From Schleiferia thermophila (GTDB lineage: Bacteria; Bacteroidota; Bacteroidia; Flavobacteriales; Schleiferiaceae), in contig NZ_QPJS01000004.1 in the NCBI RefSeq assembly GCF_003337435.1, positions 50,520-114,519 on the forward strand: DNA of 64,000 nt, given 5' to 3'. Numbering within the stretch: the first letter of the stretch is position 1; each line of letters begins with the position of its first letter. Positions 17,673-26,629 of this stretch are shown here, in pieces. Made by a program: the position numbers and the translations under genes. The notes beneath the pieces were generated by a model that was given only the letters and a program-made list of their open reading frames with translations, searched no databases and was not told where the DNA came from.

Positions 17673-18986
17673 ATGGCTGGAATAATAGCAATAGTAGGTC
17701 GCCCCAATGTGGGCAAGTCTACCTTATTTAACCGGCTTACAGGCCGAAGAGAAGCCATTGTAGACAATACTCCCGGTGTGACGAGAGACCGAATATATGC
17801 TGCTGCCGAATGGCTAGACAAATCGTTTACCGTTGTCGATACCGGAGGCTACACGGAGGGATCATCTGATGATTTTGAGTCCGAGATTCGAAAGCAAGCC
17901 AGGTATGCTATTGATGAGGCCCATGTAATCATATTGGTGGTTGATGGACGTGAAGGTCTCTCACCTCTGGATGAGGAAGTAGCTGACCAAATACGAAAGT
18001 CAGGCAAGCCGCATGTATTAGCAGTAAATAAGATTGATAGCCCTGCTGATGACTATGTAATAGCAGATTTCCTTAAGCTTGGCTTTAATGATGTTTTTCC
18101 GATTTCAGCAGTAAATGGTCATGGCACTGGAGATTTGCTCGACAAGGTTGTAGGACACTTGCCCTGCGAGGCCGACAAAAGTCTCGATTTTACTGAGGAT
18201 CTTCCCAAAATTTGCGTTGTTGGCCGACCCAACGTGGGCAAGTCCAGTTTTCTGAATGCCTTGACCGGAAGAGACCAACACATTGTGTCTGATGTGGCAG
18301 GCACTACCAGAGATGCAGTGCATACACGCTACAACATGTTTGGTTTTGACTTTTATCTGGTAGACACTGCTGGTCTTCGTAAAAAAGGAAAGGTCAGCGA
18401 GGATCTGGAGTTTTACTCTGTGATGCGCGCCATCAAATCCATTGAAAATTCGGATGTATGCATCCTGATGATCGATGCGACCAGGGGAATAGAGGCACAA
18501 GACCTGAACATTTTTCATTTAATTGAAAAAAACAAAAAAGGTGTTGTCATAGCAGTGAATAAATGGGACCTGACAGATAAAACCCAAACAACTGCCTCTG
18601 AATTTCGCAAAGCCATTCTGGAGAGGATTAAGCCATTTACCGACGTACCAATTCTTTTTACTTCATCAATTGAAAAAACAAGACTTCTAAAAACATTACA
18701 GGAAGCACTGGAGGTTTATAAAAGGAGAAAGGTCCGGATTCCAACCAGCCAATTAAATGAAACGCTTTTGCCGATTTTTGAAAATACACCGCCTCCTGTG
18801 TATAAAGGAAAAACGGTATCCATAAAATACATCACACAATTGCCTACACCCAGGCCGCAATTTGCCTTTTTCTGCAACCTTCCCCAGTACATCAAGGAAC
18901 CATACAAGAGATTTATTGAAAATCAACTGAGGTCAATGTACGATTTTACCGGAGTACCTTTGGATATTTACTTTAGAAAAAAGTAA
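17673..18986 (+). CDS. der: Ribosome biogenesis GTPase Der
   Basis: Der (EngA) is a double-GTPase needed for 50S subunit assembly. The 437-residue protein has two G domains, each with a GRPNVGKS P-loop (residues 9-16 and 184-191). The guanine-specificity motifs are NKID (119-122) and NKWD in the second domain. A C-terminal KH-like domain ends with LDIYFRKK. Length and domain order are standard. It is the last gene of the cluster that starts at miaB, and 45 bases separate it from secG. Confidence 0.97.
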   Translation: MAGIIAIVGRPNVGKSTLFNRLTGRREAIVDNTPGVTRDRIYAAAEWLDKSFTVVDTGGYTEGSSDDFESEIRKQARYAIDEAHVIILVVDGREGLSPLDEEVADQIRKSGKPHVLAVNKIDSPADDYVIADFLKLGFNDVFPISAVNGHGTGDLLDKVVGHLPCEADKSLDFTEDLPKICVVGRPNVGKSSFLNALTGRDQHIVSDVAGTTRDAVHTRYNMFGFDFYLVDTAGLRKKGKVSEDLEFYSVMRAIKSIENSDVCILMIDATRGIEAQDLNIFHLIEKNKKGVVIAVNKWDLTDKTQTTASEFRKAILERIKPFTDVPILFTSSIEKTRLLKTLQEALEVYKRRKVRIPTSQLNETLLPIFENTPPPVYKGKTVSIKYITQLPTPRPQFAFFCNLPQYIKEPYKRFIENQLRSMYDFTGVPLDIYFRKK

Positions 18987-19475
18987 GTTGCTAAATCGGT
19001 TTATACCCTAGTAATGAGAACTTTCTGTATCGGCCATGTGATTTGAGATACTACACCTCTCTGTACATCAAAAACAGTCTGGTGATGAGGTATAAGTAAA
19101 ATTGGGTTTGAGTAAAGGTTTTTGGTAGATATCGGATTTTTATTCACTGTTGAAGATTCCATTAGAACTGTGTCACTATTGCCAACAGGCCTGATGGAGA
19201 TGGGGTAGAGTCTTAGCCCTAAAGTAAAATGATGAAGGTTAATTTCGTAAGTGTTCAATTTGTTTTAACCACAATTTTTAGTTTATCTCTGAAGAGTTGC
19301 TTTATGATTTAAATTATTTGGATAAGTGTGAAGTGAAATCATGCTCTGTCCTTGCGTAAACCGTTAATAGGAAGAAATAACGGATGCAAATGCAAAATGT
19401 TAAATAAATATATAGCCACACTTAAAAATCTATACTCTGAGGAGGACATATTCGCTTAAAGATCTCTGGCTATTT
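18987..19475. other. Intergenic region without a supported gene
   Basis: AT-rich, about 490 bases between der and the large adhesin gene. An 85-codon minus-strand frame (19001-19258) has protein-like composition but no signal peptide, promoter box or family resemblance, and it lies directly against the 3' end of der. It could be a remnant of a larger gene. No terminator hairpin with a T-run is seen after der. Confidence 0.5.
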
Positions 19476-19483
19476 TATGTTTG
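19476..19483 (+). promoter_or_regulatory. -7 promoter box (TATGTTTG) for the 19502 adhesin gene
   Basis: TATGTTTG matches TAnnTTTG and ends 18 bases before the ATG, so the leader would be very short. No convincing -33 TTTG was found. Confidence 0.5.
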
Positions 19484-19501
19484 CCTAAAATTTTGTAAAT
19501 T

Positions 19502-22500
19502 ATGTTGAAACGAATACTTTCTGCTTCGTTGTTTGGTTTCATTATTAACTCATCATTTGGACAGGTCAACAGCTATATCTTTAGCGTTGATTCTCTCGGA
19601 ACCTATGTACCTATAACCGGGGGGGTTGTATTGGGCAATGCAACTACTGATGATCAACGGTTTGTAGATCCTTCCCAACCTTTAGGAGGTACCATTGAAA
19701 CCGGTCCCGGATTCCCAATAGGGTTTACTTTTGTGTACAATGGCGTAGGGTATGACAGGCTCGGCATCAGAGCCGATGGGGTGATACGTCTTGGAATTTC
19801 AGCAGATGGTAATCAGGCTGTTAATATGTCAGGAGCAGGCTATACAGCCATAAGTTCTACCTCTACAGCACCTGCCAACAAACAAGCTACCATAGCAGGG
19901 TTTAATCGCGACCTTCAGGCTAATGGAGCTTCCTCAGAAATCAGATTGCAGACTATTGGTACGGCTCCTAACAGGGTCTGCGTAGTTCAGTGGACCAACT
20001 ACAGGCGCTTTGGTTCGAACAATGCTACTGATACCATTAATTTTCAGATTCGATTGCACGAAACAAGTAACTCAGTTAGCATTGTATATGGAAAATTCAG
20101 TACTGCAAATGCTTCCGCAACTGTCACTGTTCAGATTGGTCTTAGAGGATTTTCCAATACAGATTTCAGAAATGTAACCACCACCACTACATGGGCCAAT
20201 GCTGTACCCGGTACCGTCAATACTGCTTCAATGCCTTTTGTCAATACAAATCTTCCAATGGAAGGGCTGACATACCATTGGGCAGTCCCCAGCTGTTTTG
20301 CTCCGGGAGCAATTTCTTTTAGCAATGTGACCCATACCTCTGCTACAGCAAATTGGTCAGCTTTAAGTCCATCCATTGGATATCAGATTCAGTTTGGTCC
20401 TTCACCATTGACATTGGGCACCGGTACTACTGTGACCATTACCTCAGGCAATAGTTACAACTTTACCGGGCTTACTACCGGTCAGACTATGGCAGTTTTC
20501 ATACGAAATATATGTGCTGTGGGAGATACTTCAGTATGGCAGGGTCCTTTTACGTTTACACCCAACTGCAATGTCCCCGTCGGCTTCAATGTGGTTTCAG
20601 CTGACAGTACACAGATTACACTTGGCTGGACACCTAATGCCAGCGTAACTTTTGAACTCGAGTATGGACCCGCTGGGTTTACTCAAGGTACCGGTACACT
20701 TATCACCAACCTCACAGGATCACAGTATACGGTTACTGGGCTTACTCAAAGTACCCAATATCACTTTTACCTAAGGACGCGATGCGATGCTGCTACCACA
20801 TCCTCTTGGACTCCGGCGCTATTGGGCGCCACTACGTGCGGCACTTTCTCCTTGCCTTTCTTTGAAGATTTTGTTACATGGCCTCCATTGTGTTTTAATT
20901 TTTCAACTACCGGTACGGCCACGCAAAACTGGAGTCATTACACCACAGGTGGTGTGAATTTGGCAAGGGCCAATTTTTGGTCTTGGACAAGTGGAATTAC
21001 GGCTACCATGCAACTGCCACGAATTCAAGTAAATCAATCCAGCTGGATCAAGTATGCATGGTCACATCAATATAATGCTAGTTATCCAAATGATGCTTTG
21101 TTCATTTTAGCGAAAATTGACACCATGTCATCCTGGGATACCCTGAAGGTGCATGAAGGCCCAAGTTTTAACTCACCTGGCAGTGGATCCACAACTCCCG
21201 GGCAATTTCAGCAAGAGCAAATACTTTTGCCTTCAGTCTATGTGGGCAAGAAAGTAGATGTCAGATTTGTGGCAAGATCCGGTTTCGGCCCTGATGTATT
21301 TCTTGATTTTATTGAAATTGAAGCTGTTCCCAATTGTTTGCCGCCATCTGCTGTCACGGTTACCTCTGTGTCTGCTACCAGCGCCAGTGTATCGTTTACG
21401 AAAAACAATCCAAATTCTGTAACTCAGTGGGAGGTTGGACTTGTAGGTTTCACACCCGGCTCTGGTCTGCAGGTTGCTTCAGGTTCTGTTACTGGAAATA
21501 CGATTGCAATTACTGGCTTATCTGCGAATACACAATATGAGATTTATGTAAGAGATAGTTGCGGAGCAAATTCATTTAGTACCTGGACTGGTCCGGTTTC
21601 CTTTACTACACCCTGTACGGCTGTACCAATGACGTTTTTTGAAGACTTTACTTCCTGGCCACCCTCTTGTTTTACATTTAGCACCAGTGGCTCTGCTAGC
21701 CAAAATTGGTCCCACTTTACCACAGGTGGAGTCAGTCTGGCCAGAGCGAATTTCTGGTCTTGGAGCAGTGGTATTAGGGCAGTGATGAATACACCCTATG
21801 TGACCATAAGTCAGCCAGCACAGCTCAGATTCTACTGGTCGCATCTCTATTCTTCCACATATCCTTTGGATTCGCTGATTGTTCTTTCCAGAAACGATAG
21901 CACTGGCATAGCAGATACATTGCTGCTGCTAGGAGGGCCCGCATTCAATACACCAGGTGCCGGCAATACAACTCCAGCCCCCACTTTCAGCGAATCCATC
22001 ATTCAACTCCCATCCAGCTACGTTGGAAAAAACCAGCGATTTGAATTTCATGCCAGAAGTGGTTTCGGGCCGGATTTATTTATTGATGAAATATATGTGG
22101 AAAATATCCCTGCATGCCCGGCACCTCAAAACTTTGTCAGTATCGGAAATACTGCAACCTCTGCAGCGTTTAGCTGGACTCAGGGTGGAAATAATGCTTC
22201 AAGCTGGGATATCGAATGGGGACCCGTGGGCTTTGTACCCGGATCTGCGGTGGGAACAATTGTCAATGTGACGACCAATCCTGCTACCGTTTCCGGTTTA
22301 CCATCAGGTACTTGTATTGATTTTTATATAAGAACCCAATGTGCCGCTGTAAACGACTCAAGTGCTTTTGTAGGCCCGGTTACAGTATGTTTGCCCGTCC
22401 AGTACGATGTAGAACCCATTAGTTTGCAAAGCCCTTCAGCACTTGGTTGCGGAAGTACCTCCACACCAGTCAAAATGATTATCCGAAACAATGGATTTGA

Positions 22501-23890
22501 TCCCGTAAGCAACATTCCTGTGGTGGTCAACATTACCGGAGATATTACACAAACATTAAACGCCACCTATATCGATACTTTACAAAATGGGGAGAGCGAT
22601 ACTGTACTGATCGGAACCATCAATACTGCTAATGGGGCAAATATGAACATCGTAGCTTATACAAATCTGGCCAATGACCAAGTAAAAAACAACGATACAC
22701 TGAAGCTCTCTGCTACCCATGTGCCCTTGGCTCCAAAGGCCGATACTGCTTTGACATGTTCAGGTATTGATACCATCACCTTGCATGCTCAAAACTGGCC
22801 TGGAGTAAGCTATTTGTGGTATAACTCAGCTACATCTTCTAGTCCTATCGCTTCCGGTCCATCTTTCTTTGTTCCTTCAATCTCGACACAAAACACCTAT
22901 TACCTCGGTTATGGTTCTTTTATCGGCTCACAGACATTTACATACACTGCAGGTGATATTGCATCTGATATTAATTTTACTACTGCCACTGGTTCATCCA
23001 GCTGTCCAGGTGTACTGACTATAAATCTACCTGCAGGAGCAGTGATTGATTCCATCAGTGTGGAATATGACTTTATGGCATTAGGTGGTGGTTGGATGAG
23101 CGAACAGAGGTCGCAATTGCGTTGCATCACAACCGGACAGGCAGAAAGTCAGCTTTTTAGCGGAACTGGCTCAACCGGCGGAACTATGTCGTATTCAAGA
23201 AGTGGACTCACTATCGCCAATGGACCTGTGACCGGCCCTGTTGTCTTTGAGCTTCATGCCGGAAGGACCTGGGGAGGCACCGGTTGTAACACAACCTATA
23301 ACTACATCCCCAACAATACCTGGAAAATTACAGTATTTTACTCAGGGGCGCCTTGTTCCAACATCAAAACACCAGTTACCATTGGCACTCAGCCCCTGCC
23401 TACAGCGGCATTTACCTACACAACCAATAATTATGTGGTGAACTTTAACTCAACTGTGACGCATTCAGATTCAGTGTATTGGACTTTTGGTTCTGCGGGT
23501 ACCAGCAGCCAACTCAATCCAAGTGTGACCTTCCCGGGCAATGGGGTATATCCCGTATGTCTTACAGCTTTTAACCAATGTGGAAGCACTACTACCTGTG
23601 ACACATTGAAATTCAGCATCGGCATTAGTGAAAATCGCCTTTCGGATATGCTCAAAGTGTATCCTAATCCGAGCAATGGTGTATTTGAACTAACATTTAG
23701 CGACCAGGTAGATAAATTGCCGGTGAGAATTTTTGACCTTAAAGGTGTAAAAGTTTATGAATCAACCCTTACCTCTGGCAATGGCAATTTCAGTGAAACA
23801 TTTGACCTGAAGTCATTGCCCAAAGGAGTGTATATGCTAAAAGTAACTACATCCGAAGGCGAAATATCCCGGAGGATAGTATTACAATAA
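19502..23890 (+). CDS. Large T9SS-exported adhesin-like protein with fibronectin type III modules
   Basis: 1462 residues. A signal peptide ends near SFGQ (residue 21). An N-terminal beta domain (about 22-265) is followed by repeated fibronectin type III modules ending in motifs like YEIYVRDSCGANSFSTWTGP. Two long near-duplicate modules begin FFEDFVTWPP and FFEDFTSWPP and are of the MAM/adhesin lectin-like type. A PKD-like module (near 1310-1375) precedes a C-terminal type A sorting domain (LSDMLKVYPNPSNGVFELTF ... MLKVTTSEG). Known: such C-terminal domains direct export through the outer membrane by T9SS and removal or anchoring by PorU. Inferred: a cell-surface adhesin. It has its own -7 box and a strong terminator, so it is monocistronic. 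Confidence 0.9.
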   Translation: MLKRILSASLFGFIINSSFGQVNSYIFSVDSLGTYVPITGGVVLGNATTDDQRFVDPSQPLGGTIETGPGFPIGFTFVYNGVGYDRLGIRADGVIRLGISADGNQAVNMSGAGYTAISSTSTAPANKQATIAGFNRDLQANGASSEIRLQTIGTAPNRVCVVQWTNYRRFGSNNATDTINFQIRLHETSNSVSIVYGKFSTANASATVTVQIGLRGFSNTDFRNVTTTTTWANAVPGTVNTASMPFVNTNLPMEGLTYHWAVPSCFAPGAISFSNVTHTSATANWSALSPSIGYQIQFGPSPLTLGTGTTVTITSGNSYNFTGLTTGQTMAVFIRNICAVGDTSVWQGPFTFTPNCNVPVGFNVVSADSTQITLGWTPNASVTFELEYGPAGFTQGTGTLITNLTGSQYTVTGLTQSTQYHFYLRTRCDAATTSSWTPALLGATTCGTFSLPFFEDFVTWPPLCFNFSTTGTATQNWSHYTTGGVNLARANFWSWTSGITATMQLPRIQVNQSSWIKYAWSHQYNASYPNDALFILAKIDTMSSWDTLKVHEGPSFNSPGSGSTTPGQFQQEQILLPSVYVGKKVDVRFVARSGFGPDVFLDFIEIEAVPNCLPPSAVTVTSVSATSASVSFTKNNPNSVTQWEVGLVGFTPGSGLQVASGSVTGNTIAITGLSANTQYEIYVRDSCGANSFSTWTGPVSFTTPCTAVPMTFFEDFTSWPPSCFTFSTSGSASQNWSHFTTGGVSLARANFWSWSSGIRAVMNTPYVTISQPAQLRFYWSHLYSSTYPLDSLIVLSRNDSTGIADTLLLLGGPAFNTPGAGNTTPAPTFSESIIQLPSSYVGKNQRFEFHARSGFGPDLFIDEIYVENIPACPAPQNFVSIGNTATSAAFSWTQGGNNASSWDIEWGPVGFVPGSAVGTIVNVTTNPATVSGLPSGTCIDFYIRTQCAAVNDSSAFVGPVTVCLPVQYDVEPISLQSPSALGCGSTSTPVKMIIRNNGFDPVSNIPVVVNITGDITQTLNATYIDTLQNGESDTVLIGTINTANGANMNIVAYTNLANDQVKNNDTLKLSATHVPLAPKADTALTCSGIDTITLHAQNWPGVSYLWYNSATSSSPIASGPSFFVPSISTQNTYYLGYGSFIGSQTFTYTAGDIASDINFTTATGSSSCPGVLTINLPAGAVIDSISVEYDFMALGGGWMSEQRSQLRCITTGQAESQLFSGTGSTGGTMSYSRSGLTIANGPVTGPVVFELHAGRTWGGTGCNTTYNYIPNNTWKITVFYSGAPCSNIKTPVTIGTQPLPTAAFTYTTNNYVVNFNSTVTHSDSVYWTFGSAGTSSQLNPSVTFPGNGVYPVCLTAFNQCGSTTTCDTLKFSIGISENRLSDMLKVYPNPSNGVFELTFSDQVDKLPVRIFDLKGVKVYESTLTSGNGNFSETFDLKSLPKGVYMLKVTTSEGEISRRIVLQ
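20852..21338 (+). repeat. Intragenic module duplication, first copy
   Basis: Encodes the module from FFEDFVTWPPLCFNFS through RSGFGPDVFLDFIEIE. It is repeated about 775 bases later with the same order of motifs (QNWSHYTTGGV; RANFWSWTSGI; SGFGPD). Boundaries are approximate and were set from the protein alignment by eye. Confidence 0.75.
21627..22116 (+). repeat. Intragenic module duplication, second copy
   Basis: Encodes FFEDFTSWPPSCFTFS through RSGFGPDLFIDEIYVE, the second copy of the module at 20852-21338. It is separated from the first by one fibronectin type III module, so the duplicated unit was probably module plus Fn3. Confidence 0.75.
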
Positions 23891-23913
23891 ATTTTAGACA
23901 GGCACAAACAAAG

Positions 23914-23937
23914 GCCACCCAACGGGTGGCTTTTTTT
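23914..23937 (+). terminator. Rho-independent terminator of the 19502 adhesin gene
   Basis: GCCACCC (23914-23920), AAC loop, GGGTGGC (23924-23930), then seven T. A textbook hairpin 24 bases after the stop. Confidence 0.9.
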
Positions 23938-24006
23938 GTTCAAGATGGTTTATCATTATTTGATTTTTCGTTTTCACTGCTTCTTCATTCCTTTACTTTT
24001 ACCCTT

Positions 24007-24483
24007 ATGAAACCTGATTTGACTAAATTTCCTGTGCTGAATTTTTATCCATTACCCGAAAGTGCCGTACTGACTAAAAACGGAGCTAACTACATTTACG
24101 ACATCATTCGAAAAAAGTGGTTGCCACTTACTCCTGAAGAATGGGTCAGACAACATCTCATCTTTGAACTGCTTCAGAAGGGATATCCGCCCCAGACCAT
24201 CAGTGTGGAAAAGAGTTTTAAAGTCTATAACACAGAGAAAAGATTTGATGCAGCGGTGTTTGGGAGAAACGGCATCCTGATCCTGTTTGAATGTAAAAAA
24301 GCCGGAGACGTTATATCAGATAGAGTGCTGCAGCAGGCCATCAGATACAACCTAGCTCTTAGAAGTTCTTATATCGGGCTCACAAATGGCTTTGACCATT
24401 ACATTTACCGGTGTAATCAGCAGCAATATACATTGGAAAGCTGCCAAATTCCTGATTTTGTGACATTGAACCAAACAAGATAA
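24007..24483 (+). CDS. PD-(D/E)XK nuclease-fold protein (type I restriction HsdR N-terminal-like)
   Basis: 158 residues from ATG 24007. The frame extends upstream to 23926, but that ATG overlaps the terminator's T-run, so it is rejected. RFDAAVFGRNGILILFECKKAG gives the D...ExK nuclease core (shown in parts: RFDAAVF, then LFECKKAG), and LTPEEWVRQHLIFELLQKGYP is the typical helical start of the HSDR_N_2 family. The family is common as a stand-alone protein in Bacteroidota, where no restriction partners are nearby; none is here either. The role is therefore unknown, perhaps nucleic-acid repair. rlmI begins 1 base after the stop, so the two genes are co-transcribed. Confidence 0.82.
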   Translation: MKPDLTKFPVLNFYPLPESAVLTKNGANYIYDIIRKKWLPLTPEEWVRQHLIFELLQKGYPPQTISVEKSFKVYNTEKRFDAAVFGRNGILILFECKKAGDVISDRVLQQAIRYNLALRSSYIGLTNGFDHYIYRCNQQQYTLESCQIPDFVTLNQTR

Positions 24484-24484
24484 A

Positions 24485-25687
24485 ATGGCGAAATCTACTT
24501 CCATCCACTATCCTAAAATTATTATCCGTAAGGAAAAAGAAAAAATCTTCTTTCAAAGACATCCGTGGATCTTTAGCGGGGCTATCGGATATATGCCTGA
24601 AGACATCGAACCGGGCAGTCCAGTGGTGATCTGCAACTCGGATGGGGCGGTTAAAGGCATTGGTTTTTTTGGAAAGGGAAGCATAGCGATAAGAGTACTC
24701 ACATTCACTTACACACACCAGCCGGTAGAAGACATTGTGAATGAAAGAATTCGGGAGGCCATTCAATTTCGTCGGCAGCTTGGCTTTTTTCATTCGGATC
24801 AGACAAATTGCTTTCGTCTGATATTTGCCGAAGGTGATGCTTTGCCCGGATTGATCGTGGATTATTACGCCGGAGTATGTGTGATGCAGTGTCACCATCC
24901 CGGTATGTACAAGCTTAGAACGACAATTTACCATGCGTTGATGGAACATCTAGATGGGCATATTTTGGGAATTTTTGACAAAAGCGCCGATGCCCTGCAC
25001 GACAGTACAGTTTCCAATAAATGGATATATGGAACGGAAAGAGATGAATTGGTGGTCTCTGAAAATGGGAATTGTTTTCACATCGATATCAGACATGGCC
25101 AGAAAACTGGATTTTTCATCGATCAGCGTGAAAATAGAAAGCTTTTATCCCAACTTTGTAAAGGCAAATCTGTTCTAAATACATTTTGCTATACAGGAGG
25201 GTTTAGTATTTATGCTCTTAAAGCCGGAGCTGAGGAAGTAGTTTCAGTTGATTCCAGCAGCAGAGCCATTGAAATTTTGGAAAAAAATATAAAAATCAAC
25301 GGTTTAAACGGAAGCAGGCATCAATCTTTAGTCGCTGATGCCTTTGACTATCTGACCAGGATCGACAGGACTTTTGATATAATCGTGCTGGATCCCCCCG
25401 CCTTTGCAAAAAGTCATAAGGTGACTCATAATGCCATCACCGGTTATAAGCGTCTCAATGCGTTGGCCATGAAAAAGATACCTGTGGGAGGTTTGATAAT
25501 GACATTTTCATGCTCTCAGAACATCTCCGATGAGTTATTTTACAATACTGTGGTGTCCGCTGCAATGGAAGTTGGAATTGACTTTCAGGTAATCCAATGG
25601 CTTGACCAGCCAGCAGATCACCCGGTTAGTATTTTTCATCCCGAAGGTAAATATCTGAAAGGTATACTCATTAGACGAATGGCTTAG
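24485..25687 (+). CDS. rlmI: 23S rRNA m5C methyltransferase, RlmI family
   Basis: RlmI methylates C1962 of 23S rRNA in E. coli. The 400-residue protein has an N-terminal PUA RNA-binding domain (about 1-85, with RHPWIFSGAI). It continues with an EEHEA-like middle domain and a C-terminal Rossmann methyltransferase fold. SAM and catalytic motifs are VLNTFCYTGGFSIYAL, VSVDSSSRAIE, VLDPPAFAKS and MTFSCSQ, the last holding the likely nucleophilic Cys. The length fits the family. RlmI-like proteins vary in target, so the exact base is inferred. Confidence 0.9.
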   Translation: MAKSTSIHYPKIIIRKEKEKIFFQRHPWIFSGAIGYMPEDIEPGSPVVICNSDGAVKGIGFFGKGSIAIRVLTFTYTHQPVEDIVNERIREAIQFRRQLGFFHSDQTNCFRLIFAEGDALPGLIVDYYAGVCVMQCHHPGMYKLRTTIYHALMEHLDGHILGIFDKSADALHDSTVSNKWIYGTERDELVVSENGNCFHIDIRHGQKTGFFIDQRENRKLLSQLCKGKSVLNTFCYTGGFSIYALKAGAEEVVSVDSSSRAIEILEKNIKINGLNGSRHQSLVADAFDYLTRIDRTFDIIVLDPPAFAKSHKVTHNAITGYKRLNALAMKKIPVGGLIMTFSCSQNISDELFYNTVVSAAMEVGIDFQVIQWLDQPADHPVSIFHPEGKYLKGILIRRMA

Positions 25688-25762
25688 TGCCTTACCTGAT
25701 GATAATTGTCATGTAATTCAAAAAGATACAAACGCTAATTTCGAACCCGTAATTTACTTGTT

Positions 25763-26578
25763 ATGAAAACAATTATTTTTCCAACCGATTATTCAGAAAA
25801 TGCCAATCGCGCCCTTGAATTTGCAATTGAATTTGCCCGGAAAACAGGAGCTAAAATCATTGCAATGAATGCATACGATCTGCCATATGCCGAAACAGTG
25901 ATGACCCATTCGCTTCTGGAAATTATGAAAGAAAATTCAGAGGCAGGCATGGCAAAAGTGGCTGAAAAACTTAAAAACGCTAACATACCTTTTGAAACAC
26001 GGTGCCTTGTGGGAAATCCGGTGCGACTGGTGAAAAATCTGGTAGAAGATGAAGGAGCGGAAATGGTCATTCTCGGGACAAAAGGTGCCAGTGGTATTGA
26101 AGAAATTCTGATAGGCAGCAATGCTGCAGCTATTTTGCAAAGTGTTACTGTACCTGTTATAACCATTCCGGCTGGTTCTAAATTCAACGGGGTGAGAAAA
26201 ATTGTGTTTGGTGCCGATTTTAAATCCAAGAAAAACAGTACAGCGCTGCAACAATTGGCTGAAATTGCGGCTGTTTTCAATGCTGAAGTTGTGATTGCTC
26301 ATGTAATCGTAAATTATGGTATTGATAATCAGACCGTATTGGATGCAAAAAGGCGAATTTCTGATTATTTAAAAGGTATTCCTCACAGATTTGAAGTACT
26401 CAGTGGAGAAAATGTAGAAAATACTCTCCTGGAATTTGCTGAACAAGAAAGAGCCGACATGATCGCATTGATGAGCCGTAATTACAGCTTTTTCGAATCC
26501 ATATTTCACAAATCCGTAACAACTAAAGTAGCTTATCATACAAAACTTCCTTATCTCGCATTACACGAAGACAAGTAA
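25763..26578 (+). CDS. Universal stress protein with two tandem UspA domains
   Basis: 271 residues made of two UspA folds. The first (1-140) starts KTIIFPTDYSENANRALEFA and ends with the ATP-binding signature GTKGASGIEEILIGSNAAAIL plus VPVITIPA. The second (about 150-271) starts RKIVFGADFKSKKN but its matching signature is degraded (LMSRNYSFFESIFHKSVT), so only the first domain is likely to bind ATP. Known: Usp proteins support survival under stress and stasis. It is a single-gene unit with a terminator. Confidence 0.93.
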   Translation: MKTIIFPTDYSENANRALEFAIEFARKTGAKIIAMNAYDLPYAETVMTHSLLEIMKENSEAGMAKVAEKLKNANIPFETRCLVGNPVRLVKNLVEDEGAEMVILGTKGASGIEEILIGSNAAAILQSVTVPVITIPAGSKFNGVRKIVFGADFKSKKNSTALQQLAEIAAVFNAEVVIAHVIVNYGIDNQTVLDAKRRISDYLKGIPHRFEVLSGENVENTLLEFAEQERADMIALMSRNYSFFESIFHKSVTTKVAYHTKLPYLALHEDK

Positions 26579-26599
26579 TTTAGTTTGTTTTGTATAGCT

Positions 26600-26627
26600 C
26601 CCGGAAAAATTGGATTCCGGGTTTTTT
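26600..26627 (+). terminator. Rho-independent terminator of the universal stress protein gene
   Basis: CCCGGAA (26600-26606) pairs with TTCCGGG (26615-26621), followed by six T. It also sits between two convergent genes but lacks a T-run for the minus strand. Confidence 0.85.
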
Positions 26628-26629
26628 AG

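Noticed and set aside
19001..19258. 85-codon minus-strand frame after der
   Set aside because: No promoter box, ribosome binding site or recognised domain; kept only as a possible remnant in the intergenic note.
23926..24006. 27-codon N-terminal extension of the PD-(D/E)XK gene
   Set aside because: It would start inside the terminator's T-run; the ATG at 24007 fits the family's start.
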